The notes: a model not told the origin generated them from the letters alone. Positions 34,567 to 44,078 are shown, counted from the first letter of the stretch. The stretch is DNA of 64,000 bases from Chryseobacterium lactis (GCF_003815875.1 NZ_CP033924.1:5146001-5210000), one strand, 5' to 3'. Numbers and translations are program-made.

Positions 34567-35268
34567 TTACCATCCCAGAAAGACCATCCCCACTCCGCAT
34601 ACGGTAACAACGGCTCCGCTTACGACCCCCATATATCTTTCCAATTTATCTGTATTGAATAATGTTGAATAGCCATAACGTCCCAGAAGAACCATTCCAA
34701 GCATCGTCAAAACTGTAGTAACGGTAAATGAAGTCACCAGTACTGCAATTTCCGACATGGAATGTTTAACCCCCGAATAGAATAATAAAGGAATTAAAGG
34801 TTCGCTTGGTCCCATTACGAAGATCATAAAGAGTACAAGTGGAGTCACTTTTATTCTTTTTTGAGGCATTACAACTTCACTGTGATTATGTTCGTACACA
34901 TAAACGTCATCACCCATTACATCAAAATGCTTATGGGGTTTATTTCTAATCGCCTGGATCAATCCGTACACCAGATAAACGCCACCGAAAATCAGCAGTG
35001 CCCACCCTGAGAAATTCCCTCTGATATCCTGAAACCATGATATTTTATTTAGTTGCCATCCGAGAAATACTCCGATAAAACCTAAGATAAGGGAACTAAA
35101 AACGTGTCCAAATCCGCAGACAACTGTTAAGATCGCTGTCTTCATACCACTCCATTTCTTGGATTTTGAAATCACAATGAATGGAAGATAATGATCCGGT
35201 CCTGATGCGGTGTGTATAAAACTTATTGAAACGGCACTCAGAAGAAGCGCCCAAACTGTACTGTCCAT
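34567..35268 (-). CDS. NicO/UreH-like permease (probable nickel transport)
   Basis: 233 residues, six to seven membrane helices. FIHTASGPDHYLPFIVISKSKKW contains the H...GPDH pattern typical of the NiCoT/UreH-like (HoxN-like) metal permeases, and VMGPSEPLIPLLFY is a further conserved loop. A central His-rich cytosolic loop (HKHFDVMGDDVYVYEHNHSE) could bind metal. It is placed in the urease cluster just beyond ureD, so nickel supply is the obvious role; a sulfite-exporter-like role is less likely. Confidence 0.7.
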   Translation of the reverse strand: MDSTVWALLLSAVSISFIHTASGPDHYLPFIVISKSKKWSGMKTAILTVVCGFGHVFSSLILGFIGVFLGWQLNKISWFQDIRGNFSGWALLIFGGVYLVYGLIQAIRNKPHKHFDVMGDDVYVYEHNHSEVVMPQKRIKVTPLVLFMIFVMGPSEPLIPLLFYSGVKHSMSEIAVLVTSFTVTTVLTMLGMVLLGRYGYSTLFNTDKLERYMGVVSGAVVTVCGVGMVFLGW

Positions 35269-35305
35269 TTTCTATTAATTCTGTTGTTTCAGATTCTTTA
35301 TTATG

Positions 35306-35370
35306 TTTTGGCTAAAGCCAATGGAAGGTTTCTTTTTATTTGTGCGGGCTAAAGCCCGCTTCTATTGAAT
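35306..35370. repeat. Two-hairpin REP-like element, copy 1
   Basis: GGCTAAAGCC at 35310-35319 and GCGGGCTAAAGCCCGC at 35344-35359 followed by TTCTATTGAATGT. The same order, spacing and loop (CTAAAG) recur at 57331-57392 in an unrelated context, with compensatory changes in the stem. Confidence 0.7.
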
Positions 35371-35454
35371 GTATGCTCACACAGATTTTGGAGATTACGC
35401 AAATGATTGCGTATAAAGCCTTGCTTAGTTAATAAAAATTTTAACTTAATCGAC

Positions 35455-35480
35455 ACCCTTCGACTCCGCTCAGGGTGACA
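35455..35480. repeat. Short palindromic intergenic repeat
   Basis: CACCCTTCGACTCCGCTCAG then GGTGACA: CACCCT...AGGGTG pairs around a TTCGACTCCGCTC-type loop. It belongs to the same loose family as 25564-25659. Confidence 0.5.
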
Positions 35481-35502
35481 ATGTCTGTTAAAGCAATATT
35501 CC

Positions 35503-35535
35503 AGCCTTGTCAAGGTTTTGAACCTTGACAAGGCT
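35503..35535. repeat. 15-bp palindrome with TTG loop
   Basis: AGCCTTGTCAAGGTT (35503-35517), loop TTG, AACCTTGACAAGGCT (35521-35535). A perfect 15-pair hairpin just downstream of ureD on the coding strand. The same layout with the same loop is seen at 39013-39045. Confidence 0.75.
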
Positions 35536-35550
35536 CTCAAAGCTCCCCCT

Positions 35551-36339
35551 TTACTCCAGTGACCAAAGGATTTCCTGAACGTGCAGGAAAAAGTTGTACA
35601 TCAATTCTCCACCATGCCCCAAAGCTCTTACTACAAAACCATTGTCTTCCATTGCAGAAACTCCGACTTCCATTTCTTCATGATGTACTCCTGCCGCCTC
35701 CACAATCTCTTCAATCAGGCCGGTTTTATCTACATCTTTTTTAGTGCTGTAGAAAATCAAGGTTCCCTGGTGGGTATATTGTTCCAGATTTCCGATACTG
35801 CTGATCGGAATCAGGTCAGGCTGAATCACTACATTATCTTTTACCACCAATTTATTGTTATGGTAGATCTCCATAAGATTCTGAAAACGTTTTAACTTAA
35901 AAACCTCTCCATAATGCTTTCGTCCGCAGGTAATAATCTCGCTGATGATAATCTGGCTGTTTTTACCGATATGAATATTCGCTTTACTTTTAAAATTGGA
36001 ATCTTCATGCGGTACAATAGGATGAGGCACGTAAGCAAAGGAAGTTTCATCTTCCATTGTCACATTCAATTCCTGAACAGCTTTATCTTTCATGTTGAAA
36101 AGCCTTTGGTACGATTGCGACTGCAACTGAAGTGAGGCCCCTTTTTCAAGAGCTACATCCAGGTGGTAATGGTCACCATCGAGAATCCCCGGAGAGGAGC
36201 TCATTATCATCTGATAGAGCTTTTTGTCACTTTTTCGCTGTCCTACAGAAACTACTCTGAAAGGGAGCGAGACATAAAGATCTTTCACATATGACTCTCC
36301 TCCCTTGAATCCTGCGATAATATTTAAACGACTATCCAT
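35551..36339 (-). CDS. ureD: Urease accessory protein UreD
   Basis: 262 residues of UreD/UreH type, seen in FRVVSVGQRKSDKKLYQMIMSSSPGILDGDHYHLDVALEKG and SQSYQRLFNMKDKAVQELN (cf. the T/S-QSxxRIY motif) and YVPHPIVPHEDSNF. UreD binds apo-urease and forms a complex with UreF and UreG that channels nickel and CO2 into the active site. Starts immediately after the ureG stop (adjacent bases), so co-translated. Lacks any odd feature. Confidence 0.9.
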   Translation of the reverse strand: MDSRLNIIAGFKGGESYVKDLYVSLPFRVVSVGQRKSDKKLYQMIMSSSPGILDGDHYHLDVALEKGASLQLQSQSYQRLFNMKDKAVQELNVTMEDETSFAYVPHPIVPHEDSNFKSKANIHIGKNSQIIISEIITCGRKHYGEVFKLKRFQNLMEIYHNNKLVVKDNVVIQPDLIPISSIGNLEQYTHQGTLIFYSTKKDVDKTGLIEEIVEAAGVHHEEMEVGVSAMEDNGFVVRALGHGGELMYNFFLHVQEILWSLE

Positions 36340-36978
36340 CTATCTTACTAAGTTCGGTTCTTCAATTTCTTCTAAAAGAGCATATTTTTTGATCCACCCG
36401 ATTACCTTATCCAGTCCTTCATCTGTTTTAAGATTGGTGAATACAAAAGGGTTTCCTTTTCTCATTCTTCTGGCATCGTTCTCCATCACTTCAAGGCTTG
36501 CTCCTACGTGTGGGGCAAGGTCAATTTTATTGATGATCAACAGGTCTGATCTTGTAATACCAGGGCCACCTTTTCTTGGAATTTTTTCTCCTTCCGCAAC
36601 ATCAATAATGAAAATCGTAACATCTGCAAGATCCGGGCTGAAAGTTGCTGAAAGGTTGTCTCCTCCACTTTCAATAAGAACCAATTCAATGTCAGGAAAT
36701 CGTGCTGCCAATTCATCTACCGCTTCAAGGTTCATACTTGCATCTTCACGAATGGCCGTGTGAGGGCAACCTCCTGTTTCTACACCGATAATTCTGTCGT
36801 GAGGAAGCAGACTGTTTTTAGCCATAAATTCAGCATCTTCTTTGGTATAAATATCATTCGTAATCACTCCAAGATCATATTTCCCAAATAATTTCCTGCT
36901 TAAACGTTCTAATAATGCTGTTTTTCCTGAACCTACCGGTCCTGCAACACCTACTTTTATATATTTTCTATTTTCCAT
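36340..36978 (-). CDS. ureG: Urease accessory GTPase UreG
   Basis: 212 residues. P-loop G13-PVGSGKT20, the switch region [20 protein letters not shown] with the metal-binding CPH motif, [17 protein letters not shown], and the NKID base-recognition motif ([10 protein letters not shown]). UreG is a SIMIBI GTPase that hydrolyses GTP to deliver nickel to urease. In the operon between ureF and ureD; 137 bases separate it from ureF, a gap holding a repeat (37008-37080). Confidence 0.95.
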   Translation of the reverse strand: MENRKYIKVGVAGPVGSGKTALLERLSRKLFGKYDLGVITNDIYTKEDAEFMAKNSLLPHDRIIGVETGGCPHTAIREDASMNLEAVDELAARFPDIELVLIESGGDNLSATFSPDLADVTIFIIDVAEGEKIPRKGGPGITRSDLLIINKIDLAPHVGASLEVMENDARRMRKGNPFVFTNLKTDEGLDKVIGWIKKYALLEEIEEPNLVR

Positions 36979-37007
36979 TTTTTTAAATTTTACTTTGTTT
37001 TGTTTTA

Positions 37008-37085
37008 TTCTTTAACGCTAAGTGCGCTAAGTTTTTGATGATTGTGAAGATTTTTCGTTCGCAAAGGCGTTTCACTCAGCAAAGG
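37008..37085. repeat. Repeat between ureF and ureG
   Basis: TTTAACGCTAAGTGCGCTAA ... TTCGCAAAGGCGTTTCACTC ... CAGCAAAGG: the CGCTAAG/CGCAAAG type low-complexity element often found between flavobacterial genes. It forms a loose palindrome (AACGC...GCGTT). It interrupts otherwise tight spacing in the urease operon. Confidence 0.45.
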
Positions 37086-37115
37086 TATCTTCATTCATAT
37101 ATCGGATTTATTTTC

Positions 37116-37814
37116 CTACGACATATAAAGTCTTGAATAGAGCCTTTCGTGTTGCATACATCTGATATCAAAAGCTGTATTGCAAAGTCCTACCAGATCT
37201 CTGTCCAGTTCCATGGTTTCCCAGACTGTTTTTTCCATGACAGGATATAAAGCAAATAAGATGTCCTGCCCATCAAGTTGTCCCAGTGGAACCAATTTTA
37301 CAGCATTAGTAATCATCCCTGCCACTGAAGTATAATAGAATCCCAGAAGTGCCTCGTACAAAGGAATTTTCATTAAATAAGCATAGACTCCAAACACGAT
37401 ACAGTAATGAGAATTGGCCTCTTTATTCTGAATTGCCTTTTCAAAGGCCTCCATAAATGGAAAGCTTTCTCTTCTTTTGAATATTTTGATCAACCTCAAC
37501 CCTAATTTTTGGCTGGCCTGGCGGATTTCTTTCGGACATTTTACCGCATTACATTCATTATCCAGACTGATTAAAGCCTGTAAATCTTCTTTTTCAGCTG
37601 CTTTATAAGCCAGCTTTGCAAAAGCTCCGTCATTGAACTTAAGATTGTACTGCAGCATGTTCTGTACAAATTCCTTTGCGGTTTCCACATTGTCCACAAT
37701 TCTTTCCTGCACATAGGTTTCAAGTCCGTTAGAATGGGTGTAACCACCGATCGGAAGTGTAGGATCTGCAAGATGAAGCAGTCCTGATAAAAAGTTGATG
37801 TTCATATTATTCAT
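37116..37814 (-). CDS. ureF: Urease accessory protein UreF
   Basis: 232 residues, all-helical. FLSGLLHLADPTLPIGGYTHSNGLETYVQE is the conserved UreF N-terminus (P-x-G-x-[FY]-x-H-S-x-G-x-E). The C-terminus near residue 225 (CNTAFDIRCMQHERLYSRLYMS) fits the MRH.....RLF-type tail. UreF acts as a GTPase checkpoint with UreD and UreG. Its start overlaps the ureE stop by 8 bases (ATGAATAA), so translation is coupled. Confidence 0.92.
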   Translation of the reverse strand: MNNMNINFLSGLLHLADPTLPIGGYTHSNGLETYVQERIVDNVETAKEFVQNMLQYNLKFNDGAFAKLAYKAAEKEDLQALISLDNECNAVKCPKEIRQASQKLGLRLIKIFKRRESFPFMEAFEKAIQNKEANSHYCIVFGVYAYLMKIPLYEALLGFYYTSVAGMITNAVKLVPLGQLDGQDILFALYPVMEKTVWETMELDRDLVGLCNTAFDIRCMQHERLYSRLYMS

Positions 37815-38316
37815 CTTTTGGGGCGGCCATTTTTAGAATTTTAGTAAAAATTGTTGAACCTAAACTTCCATGTCCATGAGGTTCTACGTTAGATTTAAGA
37901 AGGTTCAGCAGTTTTACGGATTGTTTTTCCGGTTTAAAACCGCTTGCCTCCAGCCATCTGAACATGGGCATTTCAAACGGTAGCAATACTTTATCCTCCT
38001 GAATAAAGAGTGGGATATGCTTGTTTCCGATTTCATAACATACGGTTCCCATTTCCAACAGAGAACCCGGTACCATAACGATCGCCTCTGTTTCCAGAAC
38101 ATTGATTGCTATTACTTTTTCTGCGTCCTCAAAAAGAATATCTCCTTCACGCAACCTTTGTCCTTCTCTAAGAAATTTAATCGCTACATCAATTCCCTTT
38201 CTGGATTTCTTACGTTGGATTCTTTTGGTGGTTTCAAACCATTCCAGATCGAGGTAATCTATGGTTTTTTCCGTAGGATTTTCGGTCAGATTGCCTATGA
38301 TTTGATTAATTATCAT
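37807..38316 (-). CDS. ureE: Urease accessory nickel metallochaperone UreE
   Basis: 169 residues from ATG 38316. N-terminal peptide-binding domain (TTKRIQRKKSRKGIDVAIKFLREGQRLREGDILFED), then the metal-binding domain with VPGSLLEMGTVCYEIGNKHIPLFIQEDKVLLPFE (His in GNKHIP is the conserved nickel-binding residue). The His-rich tail of Klebsiella UreE is missing; only EPHGHGS remains, so nickel storage capacity is probably small. Overlaps the barrel gene by 11 bases and ureF by 8. Confidence 0.9.
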   Translation of the reverse strand: MIINQIIGNLTENPTEKTIDYLDLEWFETTKRIQRKKSRKGIDVAIKFLREGQRLREGDILFEDAEKVIAINVLETEAIVMVPGSLLEMGTVCYEIGNKHIPLFIQEDKVLLPFEMPMFRWLEASGFKPEKQSVKLLNLLKSNVEPHGHGSLGSTIFTKILKMAAPKDE

Positions 38317-38956
38317 TTTTGGATTTTTTTCTGAAGTCAAGGTTTTTAGAAATTCCTACTCCGAATGTTGAACCACTGATTCCTGCTACATAGCTTTTCG
38401 TCCAGCCTTCTTCTTTCGTTTTGGTCTGAAGCATTGAAAGTTCAGCAAATTTGAATTTCAAAGCCCAGCCTCCGCCTAGCAATATTCCGATCAAAGGATA
38501 AGCACGAAGACGGAATCCGTTAAAGTTTTGCATTGTCGCATCAGCTGTTGTTGCCTGTTGCTGTCCCCAAACATAATGGGCATCCACCTGACCGATTAAT
38601 ACAAAGTATTTTCCGAGCATTAATGAAGGGCTATACCAAACTCCCGCCTCATTCTGTTTATACATAACATCATGATTAACAGAATTTTGAGAGTAAGCAT
38701 AATTAACCCCTATAAGATCATTATTATTGATAAAATATCCTAACCCAAGTGGTGCACTGGAAACGGTACTGCTGCTGTTGGTAGGGGTAGTCACTTTAGA
38801 GTAATCTAATGAACCATATACCATAAACTGTCCTTTGGGCCCGTCCTCATCACTTTTAATTCTGTGTCCGCCCAGAAACTGAGCACTTACAGTACCGGAA
38901 AGTAAAGACAACCCGGCTACGGCAAGAGAAAAAACTGTTTTATTTAAATATTTCAT
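38306..38956 (-). CDS. Outer-membrane beta-barrel protein inside the urease operon
   Basis: 216 residues with a signal peptide (LNKTVFSLAVAGLSLLSGTVSAQ) and a short barrel of about 8-10 strands (GQFMVYGSLDYSKV, APLGLGYFINNNDLIGVNYAYS, GISGSTFGVGISKNLDF). It is of the small OprF/OmpW-like porin type. Its end overlaps ureE, hence it is translated with the accessory genes. No known urease maturation factor looks like this; a passage for urea, nickel or ammonia through the outer membrane is a reasonable guess. Confidence 0.7.
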   Translation of the reverse strand: MKYLNKTVFSLAVAGLSLLSGTVSAQFLGGHRIKSDEDGPKGQFMVYGSLDYSKVTTPTNSSSTVSSAPLGLGYFINNNDLIGVNYAYSQNSVNHDVMYKQNEAGVWYSPSLMLGKYFVLIGQVDAHYVWGQQQATTADATMQNFNGFRLRAYPLIGILLGGGWALKFKFAELSMLQTKTKEEGWTKSYVAGISGSTFGVGISKNLDFRKKSKNDN

Positions 38957-39012
38957 TTTAAACTTAGTTCTATAATTGTTTTAAATATTACCCGATTTTT
39001 TTATTGTTAAAT

Positions 39013-39045
39013 AAACCTAACAGGTTTTTGAAACCTGTTAGGTTT
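39013..39045 (-). terminator. 15-bp perfect hairpin between ureC and the barrel gene
   Basis: AAACCTAACAGGTTT (39013-39027), TTG, AAACCTGTTAGGTTT (39031-39045). On the minus strand it is followed by ATTTAAC (weak T-run), so it may attenuate or protect the 3' end of the ureABC part of the message and give more structural subunit than accessory mRNA. It is also a repeat related to 35503-35535. Confidence 0.6.
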
Positions 39046-39062
39046 TATTGATAGTATTTATC

Positions 39063-40784
39063 TTAGAACAAGTAATACAACTGTGTTAAAGGAAGCTTTT
39101 CTGCCGGTTCACAAGTGATGTATTCACCGTCTACCGTTACTTTATAGTTTTCAGGATTCACTTCAATTAAAGGTGTCTTATCGTTATGGATAAGGTCTTT
39201 TTTGGAAATATTTCTACAGTTTTTAACCGGAAGGATCATTTTCTCTAACTTGTAAGAGGCAATCGTTCCGTTATCGATGGAGATTTGAGAAACAAAGTTG
39301 GCACAAATACCATATTTTGCTTTTCCGTGAGCTCCAAACATATTTCTGTAAATAATTGGCTGAGGCGTTGGAATAGATGCATTCGGATCTCCCATTTTAG
39401 CAGCAATTACAAATCCACCTTTTACAATCATTTCAGGTTTTACTCCAAATAATGCAGGCTTCCAGATTACTAAATCTGCTAATTTCCCTTCTTCAAGAGA
39501 TCCAACATATTCAGAAATACCGTGTGCAATAGCTGGGTTGATGGTGTATTTTGCCACGTATCTTTTGGCACGATAGTTATCATTTCCGCTGTCTTTATCT
39601 TCAGCCAAATCACCTCTCTGCTCCTTCATTTTACTTGCGGTCTGCCATGTTCTTGTGATCACTTCACCCGGTCTTCCCATTGCCTGAGAGTCAGAGCTCA
39701 TGATACTGAAAACTCCCATATCGTGAAGAATATCTTCTGCTGCAATTGTTTCAGGACGGATACGTGAATCAGCAAACGCCACATCTTCAGGGATATTTTT
39801 GCTTAAATGGTGACATACCATCAGCATATCCAGGTGCTCATCGATTGTATTGATGGTGTAAGGACGTGTAGGGTTTGTAGAAGCAGGCAATACATTTGGA
39901 TACATGGCTGCTTTGATGATGTCCGGCGCGTGACCTCCACCTGCTCCTTCTGTGTGGAAGGTGTGGATTACTCTTCCGTTAATCGCTCTCATAGTATCTT
40001 CCAGAAACCCTCCTTCATTTAAGGTATCGGTGTGGATGGCTACCTGAACGTCATATTTATCTGCTACTTTTAAAGCGGCATCAATGGTTGCAGGTGTTGC
40101 TCCCCAGTCTTCGTGGATTTTTACTCCTAAAGCTCCAGCTTCTACCTGCTCTTCAATAGGTTCTTCTGCGGAACAGTTCCCTTTTCCGAAGAATCCAAGG
40201 TTCATTGGATATTCTTCAGCTGCTTCAAGCATTTTCTGCATGTTGAATTTACCCGGGGTAACTGTTGTAGCGTTTGTTCCGTCATTGGGACCTGTACCAC
40301 CTCCAATCATTGTGGTGATTCCGCTGTATAAAGAAGTTTCGATCTGTTGTGGACAAATGTAGTGGATGTGGGTATCTATCCCTCCGGCCGTTACAATATA
40401 TCCTTTTCCTCCATGAACTTCAGTAGAAGCGCCGATGATCATATTAGGAGATACACCGTCCATGGTATCAGGGTTACCGGCTTTTCCGATTCCCACGATC
40501 TTACCGTCTTTGATTCCGATATCTCCTTTTACAATTCCCCAGTGATCAATGATTACTGCTCCTGTGATACAAAGATCCAAAACACCTTCGTCTCTTTTTG
40601 CAGTAACATTCTGTCCCATCCCGTCACGTACGGTTTTTCCTCCTCCGAAAACGGCTTCGTCTCCATAATGGGTGAAATCTTTTTCGATTTCAATAATAAT
40701 TTCAGTGTCTCCCAGTCTGATTTTGTCTCCGGCTGTTGGACCTAATATATTTGCGTATTGTTTTCTGTCTACGTTTAAGCTCAT
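39063..40784 (-). CDS. ureC: Urease alpha subunit (catalytic)
   Basis: 573 residues, full length. All active-site residues are present with the numbering offset by +5 from Klebsiella: nickel ligands H139-x-H141 (IDTHIH), carbamylated K222 ([12 protein letters not shown]), H251 (AIHTD), H277 ([11 protein letters not shown]), D365 ([10 protein letters not shown]); and the mobile-flap Cys324-His325 (MVCHHLSK). It converts urea to ammonia and carbamate in the cytosol. Lies one base after ureB and is followed by a hairpin. Confidence 0.97.
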   Translation of the reverse strand: MSLNVDRKQYANILGPTAGDKIRLGDTEIIIEIEKDFTHYGDEAVFGGGKTVRDGMGQNVTAKRDEGVLDLCITGAVIIDHWGIVKGDIGIKDGKIVGIGKAGNPDTMDGVSPNMIIGASTEVHGGKGYIVTAGGIDTHIHYICPQQIETSLYSGITTMIGGGTGPNDGTNATTVTPGKFNMQKMLEAAEEYPMNLGFFGKGNCSAEEPIEEQVEAGALGVKIHEDWGATPATIDAALKVADKYDVQVAIHTDTLNEGGFLEDTMRAINGRVIHTFHTEGAGGGHAPDIIKAAMYPNVLPASTNPTRPYTINTIDEHLDMLMVCHHLSKNIPEDVAFADSRIRPETIAAEDILHDMGVFSIMSSDSQAMGRPGEVITRTWQTASKMKEQRGDLAEDKDSGNDNYRAKRYVAKYTINPAIAHGISEYVGSLEEGKLADLVIWKPALFGVKPEMIVKGGFVIAAKMGDPNASIPTPQPIIYRNMFGAHGKAKYGICANFVSQISIDNGTIASYKLEKMILPVKNCRNISKKDLIHNDKTPLIEVNPENYKVTVDGEYITCEPAEKLPLTQLYYLF

Positions 40785-40785
40785 T

Positions 40786-41154
40786 TTACTGATTTTTAAA
40801 GTTTAACTCCTGAACTTTTGCAAGGCTTGCTTTTTTCTGATCTTCAGAATCTACCTGTCCGTCAACAAGGTTATTGAAGCCCATTGCTTTTTTGGTTCCT
40901 CCTATTTCTACCAGTTCCACTTCTTTTTCTTCTCCCGGTTCAAAACGTACTGCAGTGCTTGCTACAATATTCAGTCTCTTTCCGAAAGCTTTCTCGCGGT
41001 CAAAGCTCATCGCCTTGTTTACTTCAAAAAAATGGAAATGTGAACCTACCTGAATAGGACGATCTCCTGTGTTGGTTACTTTTATTTTGACAGTTTCTCT
41101 GCCTTCATTGCAGATGATAGTGCCTTCTTTTACAAAAATTTCTCCTGGTATCAT
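40786..41154 (-). CDS. ureB: Urease beta subunit
   Basis: 122 residues: [41 protein letters not shown] and [19 protein letters not shown] are family hallmarks. Separate from ureA (12-base gap) as in most bacteria, not fused as in Helicobacter. Ends 1 base before ureC starts. Confidence 0.97.
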   Translation of the reverse strand: MIPGEIFVKEGTIICNEGRETVKIKVTNTGDRPIQVGSHFHFFEVNKAMSFDREKAFGKRLNIVASTAVRFEPGEEKEVELVEIGGTKKAMGFNNLVDGQVDSEDQKKASLAKVQELNFKNQ

Positions 41155-41166
41155 AATGAATAGATA

Positions 41167-41469
41167 TTAACGGATTGGGTTATGTACGGTTACTAACTTA
41201 GTCCCATCAGGGAATGTTGCTTCGATCTGAACATCGTGGATCATTTCTGCCACGCCAGGCATCACATCTTCTTTAGTTAAAAGATTAGCGCCTTCCTGCA
41301 TCAGTTCAGCGACTCTTTTTCCATCTCTTGCTCCTTCAAGCAGAAAGTGACTGATCAGTGCGATGGATTCCGGATAGTTTAATTTCAGGCCTCTGGCCTT
41401 TCTTTTTAGAGCGAGTTCGCCTGCCAGAAATAGCATTAGCTTCTCCGTTTCTCTTGGTGTTAAGTGCAT
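41167..41469 (-). CDS. ureA: Urease gamma subunit
   Basis: 100 residues, usual length. [78 protein letters not shown] are all family signatures. First gene of the urease operon. Upstream a TACTGTTTG (minus strand, about 41496-41504) comes close to the -7 consensus but with one base extra; no nickel-responsive site is recognised. Confidence 0.97.
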   Translation of the reverse strand: MHLTPRETEKLMLFLAGELALKRKARGLKLNYPESIALISHFLLEGARDGKRVAELMQEGANLLTKEDVMPGVAEMIHDVQIEATFPDGTKLVTVHNPIR

Positions 41470-41626
41470 AGTATTTTTTATTTAAAATTGGACAAACAGT
41501 ATCCTGTTCACCTTTCTGTAAAGGCAAATAGAAATGTTTAAAAATGTAAAATGAGGAATGACGCCGATGGATCTGTATCTGTACAATACAAACCACGAGG
41601 GATCATTAAAATTTAAAAAAATGAGA

Positions 41627-41992
41627 TTAGCAGCCCGCAATCTGCAGGGAATGATACAGGATGTATCTTGGTGCTGTAATATAAATACGGTTTTGAACGG
41701 CCGCAACCGGTGTACTATAAGAGTTTGCAGCAAAGAAATAGTGGAACCATTGCTGTGCAAGTATTGAATAATCAAATTTTACTTTTTCCCAATCATCGGA
41801 ATCCTGAAGATCCTGAGCATCTGAAAAGCTATACATTTCAGGCTGGCTTTGTTCATCCGATTTTTGCTGAAGGAGATGTATCTTTGATAGGACATCAGAA
41901 TATGGTTGAGCTTTCCACTTATGTGCAAAAAGACTTGCACATAAAGCTGAGAAAAACAATACAAAAGAGAAAAATATGACTCTTTTTTTCAT
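41627..41992 (-). CDS. Small secreted protein of unknown function
   Basis: 121 residues with a clear signal peptide (KRVIFFSFVLFFSALCASLFA) and no recognised family. The C-terminal half (YSILAQQWFHYFFAANSYST ... YITAPRYILYHSLQIAGC) is rich in aromatic residues and ends with Cys. Three other frames overlap it, but only this one has a signal peptide and the Bacteroidetes MKKR start. It lies 158 bases ahead of ureA, same strand; a role in urease regulation is not evident. A weak -7-like TAATTTTA sits just upstream. Confidence 0.5.
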   Translation of the reverse strand: MKKRVIFFSFVLFFSALCASLFAHKWKAQPYSDVLSKIHLLQQKSDEQSQPEMYSFSDAQDLQDSDDWEKVKFDYSILAQQWFHYFFAANSYSTPVAAVQNRIYITAPRYILYHSLQIAGC

Positions 41993-42398
41993 ATCCGATT
42001 AATAATGGTGTAAAATTAGAATAATCTTAAAAGGTAGGCTATCAAAAAATTTATTTAAAATGTTCAAAATCGCAACAAACGTAAATTTATATAAATTTAA
42101 CATTTCATCATAAATCCTTTATTTACAGTACCTCATCACCCTTTTCGAACTATGACAACTATTTTATTGTCCTTATTCCAATAATCACAGCAACCACACC
42201 TATCTTTTTATTCTATATAATGAATTAAATAAATCAATTACACATTTTTAAAATTTTATCTTAAAAAAACACGATATAGTAAGCATTATCTCACAATAAA
42301 GTTTATTTCATAAAAACAGGCGACATTTTTTCTTTCCTTATAATTATCGTAAATTTGTATACAACTTACTTTAATTTTAAAAAAATAATACACGTAAT
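41993..42398. other. Divergent promoter region between the secreted protein and pruA
   Basis: About 400 bases, no gene. It contains the pruA -7 element at 42350-42357 and long A/T runs; nothing else is recognised. Confidence 0.4.
42350..42357 (+). promoter_or_regulatory. -7 element of pruA
   Basis: TAAATTTG, exact TAnnTTTG match, about 41 bases before the start codon. The -33 region has only TTTC. Confidence 0.55.
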
Positions 42399-44024
42399 AT
42401 GTCAAAAGCAATTTCGCAAGTACCATTAGCGGTAAATGAACCTGTAAATTCATATGAACCGGGATCTCCGGAAGTTAAAAGCCTTATCAGCACATATAAA
42501 AAAATGTGGGCTGAAAAAGTTGAAATTCCAATGGTCATTAACGGAAAGGAAGTAAAAACTGATCTTAAAGTACAACTTCAGTCTCCACAGGATCATGCTC
42601 ATGACTTCGGATTTTACTATCAAGGTGGTATGCAACATGTGGATGACGCTATCAACGCGGCATTAGCAGCTAAAAAAGAATGGAACGAGCTAGGTTGGGA
42701 ACAACGTGCAGCAATTTTCTTAAAGGCGGCTGATCTTTTGGCTGGTCCTTACAGAGATGTGATTAATGCAGCTACGATGATCGGACAGTCTAAAAATGTA
42801 CACCAGGCTGAAATTGATGCTGCTTGTGAGTTCATTGATTTCTTAAGATTCAACGTAGAATTCATGACAGAAATGTATGCTGAACAGCCGGTTTCTGACA
42901 ATGGAATCTGGAACCGTGTTGAATACAGACCATTAGAAGGATTCTGTTTTGCAGTAACTCCATTCAACTTTACAGCGATCTCAGGAAACCTTCCTACTTG
43001 TATGGCTATGCTAGGAAACGTAGTAGTTTGGAAGCCTTCCGACAAGCAGGTTTATTCTGCAAAAGTAATCATGGATGTATTAATCGAAGCTGGTCTTCCG
43101 GCTGGGGTTATCAACATGATCTTTACAGATGGAAAAGAAACAGCTGAAAAAGTATTGGCACACAGAGATTTTGCTGGTCTTCACTTCACAGGTTCTACGA
43201 AAGTATTCCAGGGAATGTGGAAAATGATCGGTGATAATATCCACAACTACAGAACTTACCCAAGAATCGTTGGAGAAACAGGTGGTAAAGATTTTGTAAT
43301 CGCTCACCCTTCTGCTAACGTAGAAGCTGTAGCAACTGCTTTAGTAAGAGGTGCTTTCGAATATCAGGGACAGAAATGTTCTGCAGCTTCAAGAGCTTAT
43401 GTTCCTAAGTCTCTTTGGGCTGATGTGAAAAAAGTAATGGAAGCTCAGATGAGCACCATTAAAATCGGTTCTCCAGAAGATACATCTAACTTTGTAAATG
43501 CAGTAATCGATAAAAACTCTTTCGAAAAATGTAAAGGATACATCGACAGAGCTAATGCTTCAGGTGAAGCTACCGTTGCAATCGGTGGAAAATATGATGA
43601 TGCTAAAGGATGGTTCGTACACCCTACAGTAATCGAAACAACAAACCCTCAATACGAAAGTATGGTAGAAGAGATCTTCGGCCCAATCTTATCTGTATTT
43701 GTTTACGAAGATCAGGACTGGAAAGAAACTCTAAAAGTAGTTGATTCTTCTTCTCCTTATTCATTGACAGGTTCCGTGTTCTCTCAGGATCGTTATGCAA
43801 TCGCTGAAGCGTATAAAGCTTTGGAAAATGCATCAGGAAACTTCTACATCAACGACAAACCAACCGGTGCCGTTGTAGGACAACAGCCTTTCGGTGGTGG
43901 TAGAGCTTCAGGAACAAACGATAAAGCAGGTTCTAAAATGAATCTTCTAAGATGGACGTCTGTAAGAAGTGTGAAAGAAACTTTTGTTTCTCCAAAGAAC
44001 TACAAATATCCATACCTAGGATAA
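42399..44024 (+). CDS. pruA: L-glutamate gamma-semialdehyde dehydrogenase
   Basis: 541 residues, the single-domain form. Aldehyde dehydrogenase motifs: AVTPFNFTAISGNLP, VVWKPSDKQ (NAD site), FTGSTKVFQGMWKMIG, E293 in GETGGKD (general base) and C327 in GQKCSAASRAYV (nucleophile). It oxidises glutamate semialdehyde (from proline via pyrroline-5-carboxylate) to glutamate. The proline dehydrogenase partner is not in the window. Codon use is that of a highly expressed gene. Monocistronic with a strong terminator. Confidence 0.95.
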   Translation: MSKAISQVPLAVNEPVNSYEPGSPEVKSLISTYKKMWAEKVEIPMVINGKEVKTDLKVQLQSPQDHAHDFGFYYQGGMQHVDDAINAALAAKKEWNELGWEQRAAIFLKAADLLAGPYRDVINAATMIGQSKNVHQAEIDAACEFIDFLRFNVEFMTEMYAEQPVSDNGIWNRVEYRPLEGFCFAVTPFNFTAISGNLPTCMAMLGNVVVWKPSDKQVYSAKVIMDVLIEAGLPAGVINMIFTDGKETAEKVLAHRDFAGLHFTGSTKVFQGMWKMIGDNIHNYRTYPRIVGETGGKDFVIAHPSANVEAVATALVRGAFEYQGQKCSAASRAYVPKSLWADVKKVMEAQMSTIKIGSPEDTSNFVNAVIDKNSFEKCKGYIDRANASGEATVAIGGKYDDAKGWFVHPTVIETTNPQYESMVEEIFGPILSVFVYEDQDWKETLKVVDSSSPYSLTGSVFSQDRYAIAEAYKALENASGNFYINDKPTGAVVGQQPFGGGRASGTNDKAGSKMNLLRWTSVRSVKETFVSPKNYKYPYLG

Positions 44025-44078
44025 TTTATAAGTAATTAGTGATGGGTAATGAGTAATTATTGCCTGTTCTATCCATAC

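Noticed and set aside
39522..40745. Long plus-strand frames opposite ureC
   Set aside because: Antisense shadows caused by codon usage in ureC; no start or family support.
41482..41979. Several overlapping frames around the 121-residue secreted protein
   Set aside because: Only the minus-strand frame starting at 41992 has a signal peptide; the others are shadows.
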